DNA from: Hymenopellis radicata
Taxonomy: Eukaryota; Basidiomycota; Agaricomycetes; Agaricales; Physalacriaceae
Length of the DNA stretch: 64,000 bases
NCBI GenBank assembly: GCA_015501595.1
Contig: JADNRX010000109.1
Span: 1 to 64,000 of the forward strand
Direction: 5' to 3'
Part shown: piece by piece, positions 44,453-55,461 of the stretch
How positions within the stretch are numbered: position 1 is the first letter of the stretch
How the letters are laid out: every line of letters begins with the position of its first letter
Made by a program: the position numbers and the translations under genes
Notes under the pieces: generated by a model
The model's input: the letters and a program-made list of their open reading frames with translations, nothing else
Database searches by the model: none
What the model was told of the DNA's origin: nothing

Positions 44453-45542
44453 ATGGCGCCACCGGAACCGTCATTTGCGCCTGGTAGTGCGTCCAGCGTT
44501 AACAGCAACAGTGGACCCATCCGTGAGCGCGAAATAGACCGCTCAGTGCTCGTCAATATCGCCCCAGACCCCCTGCTCAGCGACATCTCTATCGATGAGC
44601 TGCGATGCCAGCTTCGCGTCCGCAGTGCTTCTCCCCAAGCGTGCGTATTTTCTTTCCCCACTTTACCTTTTTGTCTCTCAACCATTTCCTATCATAGGAC
44701 TTGGCTCAAACAATATACCCGTGATCAGGATACCAAGCTTCCACGAGGAAACATACACACTTCTGTGCTCCTTGGAAAGCCCTCTGACGAGAATAGTCCG
44801 GACACTCCCGCAGAACTTGCGGCGCGTCGACGTGTGCTGTCCGCCTCGTCTGGCCCTCCTAGCACTATGCTCAACATCAGCAACCGTATCTTCGTTCCGG
44901 ACTTCAACAGGAACGTGTTCGCTAGCTGGGGCTCCGGTCCACTGAGCAATGGACAAGCTCATTTCTCCTCGCCCACTTGGGCCAACACACGTCCTGGTTG
45001 TCGTTCAACAAGACGAGACATCCCAGCGCGCAGTGTACAGCCAGACGCTCCAAGTCGCCATCAATGACCTGCTGTTCACCCTCAATGCCCCGAACCTGGT
45101 GTCATCGGTCCCTCCGCGCATGTTACAGGAATTGACTCGCGTCGGCATCAAAGTCCCACACCTCGAGTCGTTCCGCGCTCTCGTTGTCTTTCTGCACACG
45201 CAGAATCAAGCCGCACTCATGCGCGCCGTGATTCCCGAATGGACGTGTGATATCACCCACGTCCTCAATATTTCTCCTCCTCAGGAAGTCGCTCCTCAAG
45301 CTACGCCGGAGCAGAGAAGGATTCGCATCCTTGGGATACTGTCCCTCGCCGCCGTCTCGCCGGCCAGTGTGGACAGCTGCTCGCCCACTGATTCGGCTGG
45401 CTCCAATGAGGCTCAGCTTGATACAGTCGCCAGAGAGGTAGCCGAGACGGCGCAGGAGCTGGGCCGGCATGTCCTTGTCGAGGTTACTGCGAGTCTTAAT
45501 GGGCTTCGTGACAACTTGGGACTTTCTTGGCTATTACAGTAG
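44453..45542 (+). CDS. Clp1-like protein
   Basis: Resembles basidiomycete Clp1 (clampless1), a regulator of clamp-cell/dikaryon development. The start MAPPEPSFAPGSASSVNSNS leads to REREIDRSVLVNIAPDPLL and LRCQLRVRSASPQ, then an intron (GTGCGT ... ATAG). PSDENSPDTPAELAARRRVL and PTHVLVVVQQDETSQRAVYS follow, then the conserved C-terminal shape VPPRMLQELTRVGIKVPHLE, SFRALVVFLHTQNQAALMRA and VIPEW. The frame changes once near 44950-44990 (at SNGQAHFSSP/LGPTHVLVV) without a clear intron, so an indel or a missed intron is likely. The stop follows LSWLLQ at 45540-45542. Assignment is by pattern memory and is moderate; the family has no enzymatic motif to confirm it. Confidence 0.5.
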
Positions 45543-46228
45543 GGACTTGTGGGTCGAGTTGGACATCATGCAGGATGTCTTGATTCGCACTCACATGGCC
45601 AAGATGGCGGCGTAGTCCTCAGTATTGCATCCAGTTGTTGTACTTTTCATGTAGCCCGAGTTTTTCCATTTACCTACAATGTACATCAACCAAGTATCAT
45701 ATAAGAAGTAAAAGAGAACCGTGGGATGTCACGGAATGCGAACCCCAGCGAGAGCGGCTACGCCGCAATGAAATAAGAAAATCAGGCGAGGGATGAATGT
45801 TAGATTCAATAAGATTGATTTCACCTAGTCTCTCCTGCAGTGGTCTACCATGAGCCTCGAAGCCTTATGGATCTTCGCACAAGGCAGAGTTCATGAGGTG
45901 CACAGGTAGAGTGGCGGGGGGTACAATGAGCCGGCCTGCAATGTATACGCTGGTCTAATGGGGCGGCCGTCCGCTGGGGCGCGATCCAATATTCGCCTGT
46001 ACATGTTTCTGTCCGATGGGGAAACACACATGCACGGTACCAATGTAAGCTGTTCACTGAGGCCCTCCTCGTACATCAAGAGTTGCACACCCGCTCATTG
46101 CTGGGTGCTGAGGGAGGGGTGATGATCGCTTGCGCGCGGTAAGGGAGGCACATTGCAGTGGTGACTTCAACATGGGAAAGTAGTTTATTAAGAATAAGAT
46201 ATGCAGTCCAGGTCATATCTACCTCTCG
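45543..46228. other. Intergenic, no feature seen
   Basis: This region carries the convergent 3' ends of the Clp1-like (+) and FAD-oxidase (-) genes. The short minus-strand frames around 45845-46088 have no recognisable content. Confidence 0.4.
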
Positions 46229-48763
46229 TCATTCTGATACGTAACACTGGAAACGAGAGTTATCTGCGCCACGCCATCCCACTGAATAAGGATGAGTTTT
46301 TCTGAAAGTATAGCAGACCCGGTACCACGTACCGCAATACCAACAGTCAAGAAGACCGACAGGATCGCTAGACACTAGTCAGTACTGTTTAAACGTAGTT
46401 GCTTGGTTGTCAACGTACTACTTCTGCTTGAGCTCCAATAGTTTCGGGTAATTGTCCCCCAGAAGGCACCTGAAGCACATGTCTCAAAACCATTGCAAGT
46501 GGAAATCTAAAAGTACTCACGTTCGTGATCAGGGTCATAAATATCTGCTTCGTTCTGGGAAGAGGATACTTATGATGAGACCACGAACTGTCTACAAAAA
46601 TGACCTTACCCCATACGCGCCCGATTCCGGTGCGATATCTCTGAGAAGCTGGATGTTGTCCGTTATAGTTTGATATCCCGCTCTTACAGCGTCCTGAGTC
46701 GCATTCCAAGGATACATGTATTGGAACACGGCCTTCAGCGAGTCAGCCAACTTATTGATGTTTGTACTAGTCGACGTACATGCCACAGAGAGTTCCGCCA
46801 GGCCGGGGCAGCGCTTGTCGATCCGGCGGTGTAGTTAAACAGATATGGTGTCGCGGTCGTGATGTGCGGGTTGGCAAAGGCCGTCATAGGCATGATCGCG
46901 TCCAGCAACTGCTCCTTGGTAGTCTCATTGTCGAACATTGTGTTCGGAACGAGCCACGAGCCACCGATGGCGTTTATTCCAACACTCTGAGTATACTTTT
47001 AGGCCAAGAGCGGAAGGAAAGGAGACGACTAACATTGGTGAAGGAGACATACTTTTCGAAGAACGTCAACCAAGAGGGGACCTCTTCGATTATTGCGGTA
47101 CCGTTCTGCGCGACGGTGTAGTCTACAGCATCTTGCATAGACGCCTTGGCTTCATCTAAAGACAAAAGTGGTGTTACGCTGACGAGATCGTGAGCCTATG
47201 AAATAGATTAGTCGTAGACACAAGCGCCTGGGACCACAGATTACCGATATATGGCCGCCCCAGCCCTCGGTTCCCCACTTGACGGAGTTATCGATGATGA
47301 GCTTCAAAAAACCGCGAGCATTGTCCGTCGTCTGAGTGAAGGACAATGAAGCGCTGGAGCATTCGCGTTAGGTACACGACAGGTAACAAAGCGAATCCAT
47401 ACACTTGTAGCTTCATCTGCGGCTCCGCCTTGATCGTACACTCCAGAACGACACCGAAGGTACCTCCCCCTCCCCCTCGAAGAGCCCAAAAGAGATCTTG
47501 ATTTCGAAACTCGTTCGCAACACGATATTTGCCGTCCGGAGTGACGACTTTGAATTGCAGCTGAGGCACTGATGTTAGATGGCTGATGGATCTTTTTAAT
47601 TGAAGAGAGATTGTGGCGCACCACGCGATCGACACCAAGTCCGTAGACGGGACTTAGAATGCTATGTCCGCCGCCCTGGCGATGATTAACATGGTGAGAA
47701 CATCATAGCATGATGGGAGAAACAACAGCTGACCATCAGCCAACCTCCAGCAGCACCGACCGTGGGATGGTAGCCACCAACGGCAGTGAGGTTGTTGGCT
47801 TCGGCGTACTTGTAGACACCGTACCAGTTTACGCCAGCCTAAAGAAGTCCGTCAATTCGAATGTTTGGACCCAATGACAAAGTGAGGCGTACTCCTATGG
47901 TAAGAGCAAGCGTTTCCGTATTCCCGCCTTCAGGAACAAACGCTGGATCATGGGAGATCTAAGCATGAAGATCAGAGTTCTGTTGATACATCAACAAGAG
48001 GTACGAACAGTCTCAAGATTTCGTGTCTATCGATAGCGAGAATCAGCGTCTGACGAGAACAAGGTGAGACTAACATACCCAAATCGAGAGAGACCCCTTC
48101 ATGGCTCCCCGACCGCCAAAGTCATGGCCGGAGTTCTTGATTGAAACGAGTACGCCAGTCTTCCGGACGAAAGCAAAGACGGTTTGTACATCTTTTGCTG
48201 ATGCGACATCGACCTGTTAATCAACTGAGGACTGATTCAATAGAGATATGAAAGCACTCACGTAAAACTCGGATACACTTCCTTGGGCACAATCTTTCCC
48301 AGACCACGCTGCAGAATTATTCGTAGAGGTGGGATCAAGCGTGCATGATTCTTCTTCCGCCACACAGCTCTCCCATTGCGGCTGATATCGTGTAAGTAAT
48401 TTATTTAAAGCTCTAGGCTGCCAACAAACGAGGAAGACGTACCCAGGCATACGCGTTAAACTTGTCCGACCTGAAGAAGGGATTTCGGTAACCCGTCTCA
48501 ACAATAGCACACTCTGATGTGTCTGCTCTGAACTCATCTCCGTTCAGGCTACTGAAGCAAGGCGTGGCGAGAGGCACCGCAGCGTGGAGCTTCCCTCCCA
48601 AAGTCGCATTCAAAGCGTGCCACTTGGACGAGGGGATGGCAGAAGTCGGGAGACCTCTGTAGTCACTGCATCTCCCACCAAGTTGATCACTGTCATCTGA
48701 CGCACAGTATCCGAGTTCAACTGAGGCCAAGGAAGCGAGAAGGAGTGCAAGTAAACCCATCAT
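46229..48763 (-). CDS. Secreted FAD-linked oxidoreductase (berberine-bridge type)
   Basis: Flavoprotein oxidase of the BBE/VAO class, predicted to be secreted. The signal peptide is MMGLLALLLASLASVELGYC. The FAD-binding domain shows SIKNSGHDFGGRGAMKGSLS (histidine used for flavin attachment in many members), VGGYHPTVGAAGGW, GGGHSILSPVYGLGVDRVVQ and FWALRGGGGGTFGVVLECT. The C-terminal BBE segment contains DIYDPDHE, FWGDNYPKLLELKQKYDP, LLDCWYC and VGWRGADNSRFQCYVSE (stop 46229). At the C-run 46456-46460 (+ strand), one more base is required to keep FWGDNYP in frame, so a one-base indel is likely. Numerous GT-AG introns. The substrate (alcohol, sugar or alkaloid-like) cannot be predicted. Confidence 0.88.
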
Positions 48764-49229
48764 GATGGATGTGATGTACGGCAGCAGGCAAATGAGGAGA
48801 GATGAGGAGGCTGTAGGAAGGCGCGCCGATTCACGAGGATGATTAAACGACGCCGTGTGACAAGATACGCAAGCATACTGTATTTATGTGAATGCAGGCG
48901 GGCGGACATTGTTCGGCGTCGGGCGAGGATTTGGACGAGATCATGCACGTAAAAGTTGGCATCAACTTCTAGTCAGACACGTCACATCTCCATCTTCCAC
49001 TTGTGAACAAAAGTCCAGATATTGCTCGCTGTGAAAACACGAACTCAACTTCAAGTTTTCAGCTGACGAAGCCTAACCAACCGGATCTACCCCCTTCATC
49101 AGCCCCATCAACCAATGCACTGAGAACTATGTACAGTCCTTCTGTTAATACATTCGTTGGACAGAAACATGTCCACGATCCTGATATAAAGTGCCCACCC
49201 TGGCCAACGTTTCCTGCCTGACAAGTAGG
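48764..49229. other. Divergent intergenic region
   Basis: Shared upstream region of the FAD oxidase (-) and the 7-TM gene (+). No regulatory motif could be identified with confidence. Confidence 0.4.
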
Positions 49230-50409
49230 ATGTCGACGTCTTCCCAAGCCGATGATGCCCTGGAACGGATTAACATCGCTTCGCTCTTCGTAGAGAGCAT
49301 TATGTATGGCTGGCTTTTAATCTCCTTCGTGTTTGCTATGCGATATATGATCCTCGACGAGTCGGGGATGAAGATGAAGCGCTCCGTTCACTGGTACCTG
49401 GTGGTAGTGGCGCTCCTGCTCTTCTCGTTTGCAACAGTGGATGTCTGCCTCGGACTAGTCAGAGTCCTTCGGCTAGATGTCCATGTTCCGCCTACCGGCG
49501 TTGATACCATGTTGGTGAGTTCTACTTGTCTGCTTGTCGTGATGTTCGGGTCCTTATAATTACTCCCAGGTCATCGGGATCTTCATAGCCATCGTGATTG
49601 TTGACGCTGTGTTGGTAATGTCCTCTCACTATTTATGCAGTTTATCTTCTCAGCATTAGCAGGTATTCCGATGCTGGGTTGTATACCTGCATTCTTTGAA
49701 GGTCATATGCCTTCCGGCAGCTCTGTGGCTGGGGACCACAGCGACCGTCGTTTTCTATGTGTACAACACGGTTGCGCTGCATGTTGGGACTCCCGTAGAC
49801 ACTGCTCGCCTGGAACACGCCCTCGAAGCCATACTGTCATTGACGATCGTACAGAATATAGTTTCGACCGGTACATTGTGTTCCAAATGGTCTTTTCTTG
49901 GCTGACCGTTCCGAAATCAAAGGCTTGATCGCTACGAGAATATGGCGTATTGATAGGGAATCAGCTAGATTCCGCACTCGTCGTACGGAGAAGTCGCACT
50001 TGCAGATGGTCATACGGATTGTGATAGAGTCGGGGCTCTTATGCACTCTAAGCGCCCTGTGCTCGTTTATAAGCTTCTGGACGGATAAGAATGCTGGCTA
50101 CATCGCCTCTGACGCTGTAAGTAGACTCTGCTCGCCGGTTACACTTTGTCCTGACCCACTCCCAAGGAGATACAACTCGTCTCCATCGCCTATAACCTCA
50201 TCATCATCCGCACGGCGAATCAGACATCTGACGAGTATGCATTTCCGACGTCGCCGAGTTCTGGATCTGGACCTGCACTTCAACTTTCAATCGTTCGAGC
50301 TCGCGATAGCACCTCGAGAACTTTTGAGGCTGCCCCGCGGGATGTAATATCCTCGTTCAACGACTCGGAAGACAACTCGACAATCAAGAAGCAGAGCACA
50401 TATGTCTAA
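49230..50409 (+). CDS. Seven-transmembrane-type Agaricomycete membrane protein
   Basis: Same general class as the gene at 29507-30907. It starts MSTSSQADDALERINIASLF. Hydrophobic segments include IMYGWLLISFVFAMRYMIL, YLVVVALLLFSFATVDVC, VIGIFIAIVIVDAVL, AALWLGTTATVVFYVYNTVA, EAILSLTIVQNIVSTG and VIRIVIESGLLCTLSALCSF. The motif GLIATRIWRIDRES is formed across a GT-AG intron at about 49871-49923. The cytosolic tail is Ser/Thr-rich and ends IKKQSTYV at 50407-50409. Ligand and function are unknown. Confidence 0.7.
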
Positions 50410-50449
50410 TGGACAACTTAGTTATCGTTATTTATCGGTCTGTAAGCTA

Positions 50450-51331
50450 CTAGGATGAAGATATCATGTTTTCGAAGAACTCGCCAATATTAGAGCCCGT
50501 ACTGGTTAGCTGGAAGGAAATACTGCGCGTCGTGATCAAATGCACATTCGTCATGATTCGGTTAACAAAAGTCATTGAACGAGCTTCAAGGCTGTCAAAA
50601 GTCGAAAGAGGTTCTTCAATATCAGCGGATATTTCAGCAACGTCACTGGTTCCAAACAATTCCAAACTGAAAGAAATTAAATCATCGATCGTCGGTAATC
50701 TCGAGATGTAGTGGGCGGCAGAGATAATATACTGCAATGAATGCTCGAGCTCGCTGATTCGGGTCCAGCGAAACAACGAGTCCCCATAGCTGACATGGAG
50801 AGCCAAAAATATAAAGCCACGATTGATCAGGAAATGTGAACACTCAAACGCCCTTGCGGGAAGACTCTCCAACCAAAATGCACTAGGAGTGAAAATGAAA
50901 GGAGTGTGCTCGAAGTCGACGGCCATCCAGAATAAGGCATGCTGTAGGACTGACTCCAAGACCTTGATGAATGAGCGCATTCTGGAGTGTACCGTGTTGT
51001 TAGAGGGACTGATCGTTATCTCATGGTGACTGCATCACCGAAAACCGTCTGTTTCAGGATGAAGTACTTACGAAGAGCCCGCGTTGGCATCAAAAAGGAC
51101 TTAGCGATGTCGATGAGGGGTTGTCGGAGGTAGTGACCATCAGAGAGGCGGGGGCGGCGATAGCCATAGATATCAACGACTGTTGTCATGTACGAGGACT
51201 GGAGGGTTATATAATGAGCGTACTTCACCACTAGCACTCGTTCCATTCACCTCTTGGTGCTGCAGTGCGGTAACCAAAAGCTTCTGTCGCTGGGCGATGA
51301 CTGTCATTCGTTCTTCCAGTCTACTCTTCAT
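50450..51331 (-). CDS. Unrecognised protein with N-terminal coiled coil (right copy)
   Basis: I do not recognise this family. The start MKSRLEERMTVIAQRQKLLV gives a short coiled-coil-like helix. After an intron (donor GTGAAT, acceptor CTCCAG) comes SSYMTTVVDIYGYRRPRLSD and GHYLRQPLIDIAKSF, then after a second intron a helical C-terminal part: MRSFIKVLESVLQHALFWMA, FEHTPFIFTPSAFWLESLPA, RAFECSHFLINRGFIFLAL, AAHYISRLPTIDDLISFSLE and SFQLTSTGSNIGEFFENMIS. Its first exon overlaps, antisense, the first exon of the membrane-protein gene starting at 51297. A decayed copy lies at 43335-44097. The frame is intact here, so this is probably the functional copy. Confidence 0.55.
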
Positions 51332-51905
51332 CGTGCTTACACTCCCTGTGGTGCTAGCAGAGCAGGAGTGCGAAAACAACGACGAAAAGAAATGCGACAC
51401 GCATATTACAGTCGCAGTCGGCATCGCCATCGGGATATCTTCGCGTACGTCGTTCTTATCTCCAGACCGAACACCTTCAATGATCTCTGAAACAGTGGTG
51501 GTCATTCTACTCCTTGTATCTGCCATCTACGTTATTAGACGGAGAAAACAAGCGGAGCAAAGCAATGTCACCTTCGAGATTGAACCCAGTCAGATTGCTG
51601 GACCGCCGCCCTCTGTGCCCCAGATAACGCCAAAGACGACACCGAAGCTGCCAGCTACGACATATAACCCAGCGTATGACCCTGCTGTCCCAGGGAAAAG
51701 CGAGCGAATTCGAGCCAACTTGAGCAATAGCAAGCTGTCGCCGTCGTCATCCTTGGATTCAACGAGCTACGTTTCGTCAAAGACAAAGTATCCGTTCATA
51801 GGATATTCTTCCAAGGTAGTCGTTGATAACGAAGCGATGTGGAATTCACAGTCTGATTCATATCCCAAGAATCCACCGCCAGTGACACCAGACGGCAAAT
51901 TCTGA
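51297..51905 (+). CDS. Single-pass membrane protein with signal peptide (right copy)
   Basis: Small type-I membrane protein of a layout common in Agaricomycetes; function unknown. The signal peptide is MTVIRSSSLLFIVLTLPVVL. A short acidic, cysteine-containing ectodomain (AEQECENNDEKKCDTHIT) follows. The single transmembrane helix is made across an intron (51447-51495, donor GTACGT, acceptor AACAG) as GIAIGISS plus LVVILLLVSAIYVIRRRK, followed by a long Pro/Ser/Thr-rich cytosolic tail ending VTPDGKF. It overlaps by 35 bp, in antisense, the start of the minus-strand gene 50450-51331. A truncated copy of its first exon is at 44063-44225. Confidence 0.65.
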   Translation: MTVIRSSSLLFIVLTLPVVLAEQECENNDEKKCDTHITVAVGIAIGISSRTSFLSPDRTPSMISETVVVILLLVSAIYVIRRRKQAEQSNVTFEIEPSQIAGPPPSVPQITPKTTPKLPATTYNPAYDPAVPGKSERIRANLSNSKLSPSSSLDSTSYVSSKTKYPFIGYSSKVVVDNEAMWNSQSDSYPKNPPPVTPDGKF

Positions 51906-53320
51906 CGTTGTTCGACCTACACATCATATCAGACCTGATAGAATAGATTAATGTATATTCTGAACATACTGAAGCCAAACGACGCGCGTCAAGTAAAAAA
52001 AACATTACAGCTCACAAAATACCAAGGCTCCGAGCATATAACTGATCAGCACGTAGATGATGTGGTACATCGGTGGGACGAGACCAGGACGAGACAGGTG
52101 AAGGTCGTCATGGCACACCAAAAAAGGACAACTAACAAGACAATTTTCGTGCGCCCGGAATGTAGTGCGCAATTCAAGGTGGTGTACCAGAGGGAAGCAC
52201 GTCGGATACAATTTGTATGCTGAGGGATGAGGCGGGAGGCATGTAGTCGAGTCAAGATGTGAGCACATTGCGTGTGCACCATGCCACCTTGCGCCAGAGG
52301 TTGCTGAGCTGTGATGCCGAGCTCGGTCCGCGCCTCCAGGTCATATACACCACACGACACAACGGAAGCCATCGCGAAGCAGGGCCTAAAAAATATGGGT
52401 CGCCAAGATGTCGGATGGAGTTTAACCTCCTTGTGGTCGCGCGGGGCTTCGTGTTGAGGCCCTCTTTAAGACGATCGAAGGATCTCCGCGACGGATGGTC
52501 GGAGGCGGCTGGGGTCCGACTTTTATAACTGGGGGCTTAAAGCGATGTTGACCACAGAGGGAAAGCACCTTACAAGGAAGAATGACATAGTGGATGTAGC
52601 TTTCGCTTAGCCTAGATAGTTTGTCGTAGTCCTGTGCGCAGGAATGGATGACTCTGACAACTTCGGAACTCGCGCATGAAGCAAGGCGCTCGTGTCCCCG
52701 CGTGCGTCGGCCTGGGTTTGGAAAATGAGACAGGCATTATATGCGCTGACAGAGTTGGGCTTCATAGAGTCTAAACCGGTGCTCGCGAGAGAGGATGGTG
52801 AAAGCACCGAGATGATTGGGCTTGCCGTTCGGCGGAGTCTGAAATATCATAGCGGCCCGAAGCATGCGTCTGGACGTTGTAAACAGGTTACAACTTGGTT
52901 ATCACAGTTTGTCAAGCATATACACCTCTGAAGTGCCCGTTGACGAAGCCAGTAGCTGAGGTCATTCGGGCACTGAAGCGTTGAATAAGCTGGAGCTGGG
53001 TTCGTTGCACTGAATATAGTGCCCGAGGCATGATTAGAGAGATGTGGTACCAAGCTGCTTATCGATCCACTATCGGAGAGCAGACGGATCCAACTATGTA
53101 GCTACGCGCGTACACTCTATCGTGAAGTTGATGCTAACTCTGGTCTGAAATTTTGGTAAACCGGTAACATCTTGAACTGAATCTCAGCCACTTTACTTCG
53201 CGCGCCACACGCGCGCATGATGAGCGACTATTACTTTAACACCTACGGATCGGGCGGAGTTTAGTGCTTACAAAAAGCTTTGAATTCGCCATAGACATAG
53301 CTGACTGAGCATCGATCTAA
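51906..53320. other. No recognisable gene
   Basis: A minus-strand frame at 52005-52268 ends in a hydrophobic run (MYHIIYVLISYMLGALVF), and a plus-strand frame lies at 52692-52931. Neither resembles a known family or shows a supporting exon structure. The right end is the promoter region of the alcohol dehydrogenase. Confidence 0.35.
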
Positions 53321-53330
53321 GTATAAAAGG
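53321..53330 (+). promoter_or_regulatory. TATA box of the alcohol dehydrogenase gene
   Basis: The sequence gtataaaagg lies 46-55 bp before the ATG at 53376, followed by a short A/T- and CA-rich leader ending caacaATG. It is one of the few textbook TATA elements in the window and suggests a strongly regulated or strongly expressed gene. Confidence 0.6.
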
Positions 53331-53375
53331 CTGAATCTACGTATTTCTTTGTAGCATTCAACAAACGACTCAACA

Positions 53376-54539
53376 ATGCCTTACTCAGGAAAGACGTTCA
53401 AAGGCACAAGCTCTGGGGAGATCGTTGAAGGGACATTCCAACGAGAGTCCCTGGGTGACGGCGAGCTGCTCGTGAGGATATCGCACAGTGGATTATGTGG
53501 TACGGACCTGCACGCGTTACCCACCGGCTGTGCGTTGGGACACGAAGGTATGCCTCTCGTACCTACCATTTCAGTTAGATCGTGATTTCGTTCAGGTGTT
53601 GGATACGTCGAGGAAGTCGGGCCATCTTGCAAGACAGATTTGAAAGTGGGTGAGAGGGTAGGGTGGGGATACATTCACTACACCTGTGGCAAATGCCGTC
53701 AGTGTTTAACCGGGAAGGAGGAATACTGTCCGAACAAGCATCAATTCTTCACGCATGACCACGATCAAGGGTCCCTTGGAGAGATTGCAGTACGCAAGGA
53801 GGATTGGCTCTTTAGGATCCCCGATGGCTTGAGCAACGAAAACGCCGCGCCTCTGATGTGTGGGTGTTATTCCTTTCGTGCCGATCTGGATGTACTGATT
53901 ACTTGCCGCAGGCGGTGGTGCTACCGTTTTCACCCCGCTCATAGAATACGTCAAGCCCACGGATCGCATCGGTATTGTCGGTATTGGCGGACTCGGGCAT
54001 CTCAGCATACAGTTCGCTTCCAAGATGGGCTGTGACATCGTCGTATTTTCCGGGACAGAAGCTAAGCGCGAGGAGGCAATGGCAATGGGCGCCACCGAAT
54101 TTTACGCGACTAAGGGTGTGGCGGACTTCAACACCCTCGGACTTGCCAAGCCTCTCGACAAGCTGATTGTTACTACGGCCACTTTACCGGATTGGGACAA
54201 CTATTTCACGCTCCTGTCAGTCAACTGCACCATCATACCTCTCACTATCGCGCTTGGAGCCAAAATGTCATTCCCTTATAGTGATCTGACGCTCCGCGGG
54301 TACACAGTTGTGGGGACTATTTTAGCTGGAAGAAGCATGCAGTGAGTTCGTTTCCACGCCGGTGATTGATGTCGTGCTGACCTTCTTGTAGTGAGGATAT
54401 GCTCTCGTTTGCCGCAAGAAACCAGGTTGCTCCCATTATCGAGAAATTCCCGTTAACAAAGGGAGGCGTTGTAGAGGCTGTGGAAAGACTGCAGTCGGGC
54501 AAAATGCGTTACCGAGGAGTCCTCACGAATGAGCAGTGA
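53376..54539 (+). CDS. Zinc-dependent alcohol dehydrogenase (MDR family)
   Basis: Medium-chain dehydrogenase/reductase that interconverts alcohols and aldehydes with NAD(P). The catalytic zinc site begins GLCGTDLHAL, then GHEG/VGYVEEVG across an intron at about 53547-53595. The structural zinc loop is CGKCRQCLTGKEEYC. The catalytic cysteine region MCGGATVFTPLIEYVKP is formed by an intron with donor GTGGGT. The nucleotide-binding motif is IGIVGIGGLGHLSIQFASKM. The protein continues GTILAGRSM, then after an intron HEDMLSFAARNQVAPIIEKF and ends RYRGVLTNEQ (stop 54537-54539). Overall it resembles the cinnamyl-alcohol/YahK-like subgroup. Length (about 350 aa) is normal and no frame problems were seen. 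Confidence 0.9.
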
Positions 54540-54598
54540 TGTAGATAGTTGGATATTTATCAGAATACTCAAATCGCCTCATCCGAGCTGAGCAATCC

Positions 54599-54701
54599 CG
54601 GCTGTTTCGGCACCACGTACGCCCTTGAACAGAACTCTCACAATCCCCCCCGGCTGTTTCGGCACCACGTACGCCCTTGAACAGAACTCTCACAATCCCC
54701 C
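54599..54701. repeat. Two tandem copies of a ~52-bp unit
   Basis: A unit beginning cggctgtttcggcaccacgt and ending ctctcacaatcccc occurs at 54599 and again at 54651, essentially identical, in the 3' flank of the alcohol dehydrogenase. The near-perfect identity suggests a recent slippage duplication or an assembly artefact. Confidence 0.9.
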
Positions 54702-54789
54702 TGACATCTAAAGCGAAAGTATGACAGACCTGGGCAATTCCGTGGCCTGTTGCTCGTCATATATCTTTCCAACTCGGCGGGTGGCACTG

Positions 54790-55311
54790 TCAAACGATTG
54801 GTCCTGTTTTACCAGACGTATAGCACAGAACTGCGGTATCGTCTGGATGAATCGTCTCTTCCTGGGGAAGCGTACCGAGCGACAGGAAGTCCTCGAAGCG
54901 CCTCAGCCCCGTAGCTACGTCACTAATTGGGGCATCTGGACCGTCCATGGTAAACACGAGACGTGGCCCACTATCCTTGTATTGTATTGAGAGGCCAACT
55001 CTTCGCTGGTATAAAGCGTTGGCGCCTACGACAACAACGCGGGCAGCAGAAGCTGTATGAGATCATCAGTTAGGAAAGCCGTGAAGATCATAGCTGGACC
55101 AACCTCCCAAAACTTTATGCAAGACTGTTTGGCGAGTAAATGAGGACAGTATCTGCGCGCCGCAGACCCACGCTGTGATGGCGAAGTCCATGGGCCAGGG
55201 ACAAAGAAAGGTGGCGTAGTTCTCCTCTATTGAGCGTCGTACCAATATATGCGGTAGAGGTCGATGGCCAATGGCCCACTTGGTCTGGTTTAAAGAGATC
55301 CGTTCCAACAT
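54790..55311 (-). pseudogene. Truncated AMP-binding (acyl-CoA synthetase-like) gene
   Basis: The minus strand reads WPMDFAITAWVCGAQILSS, then after a probable intron (acceptor ATACAG) ASAARVVVVGANALYQRR, PRLVFTMDGPDAPISDVATG and HPDDTAVLCYTSGKTGP. The last block matches the ATP-binding signature TSG-T-G of AMP-forming ligases, with K in place of the usual T. A stop follows two residues later (54790-54792), and nothing of the downstream two-thirds of the enzyme is present. It is therefore a 5' fragment or relic. Identification rests on this signature and the preceding layout. Confidence 0.5.
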
Positions 55312-55461
55312 AATACGTGAAAATTCATTGCTTGATTGCAGGTATGTCCGACAGGTGGGAGCGATAGACTCTAGCCATATTGTGAGGAGGAAAGCGCGTC
55401 CCTTGACTGACTGAGTGTTTAAATCATCCTGGGCGACTACACAGAAAGCAGGAAGGACCGG

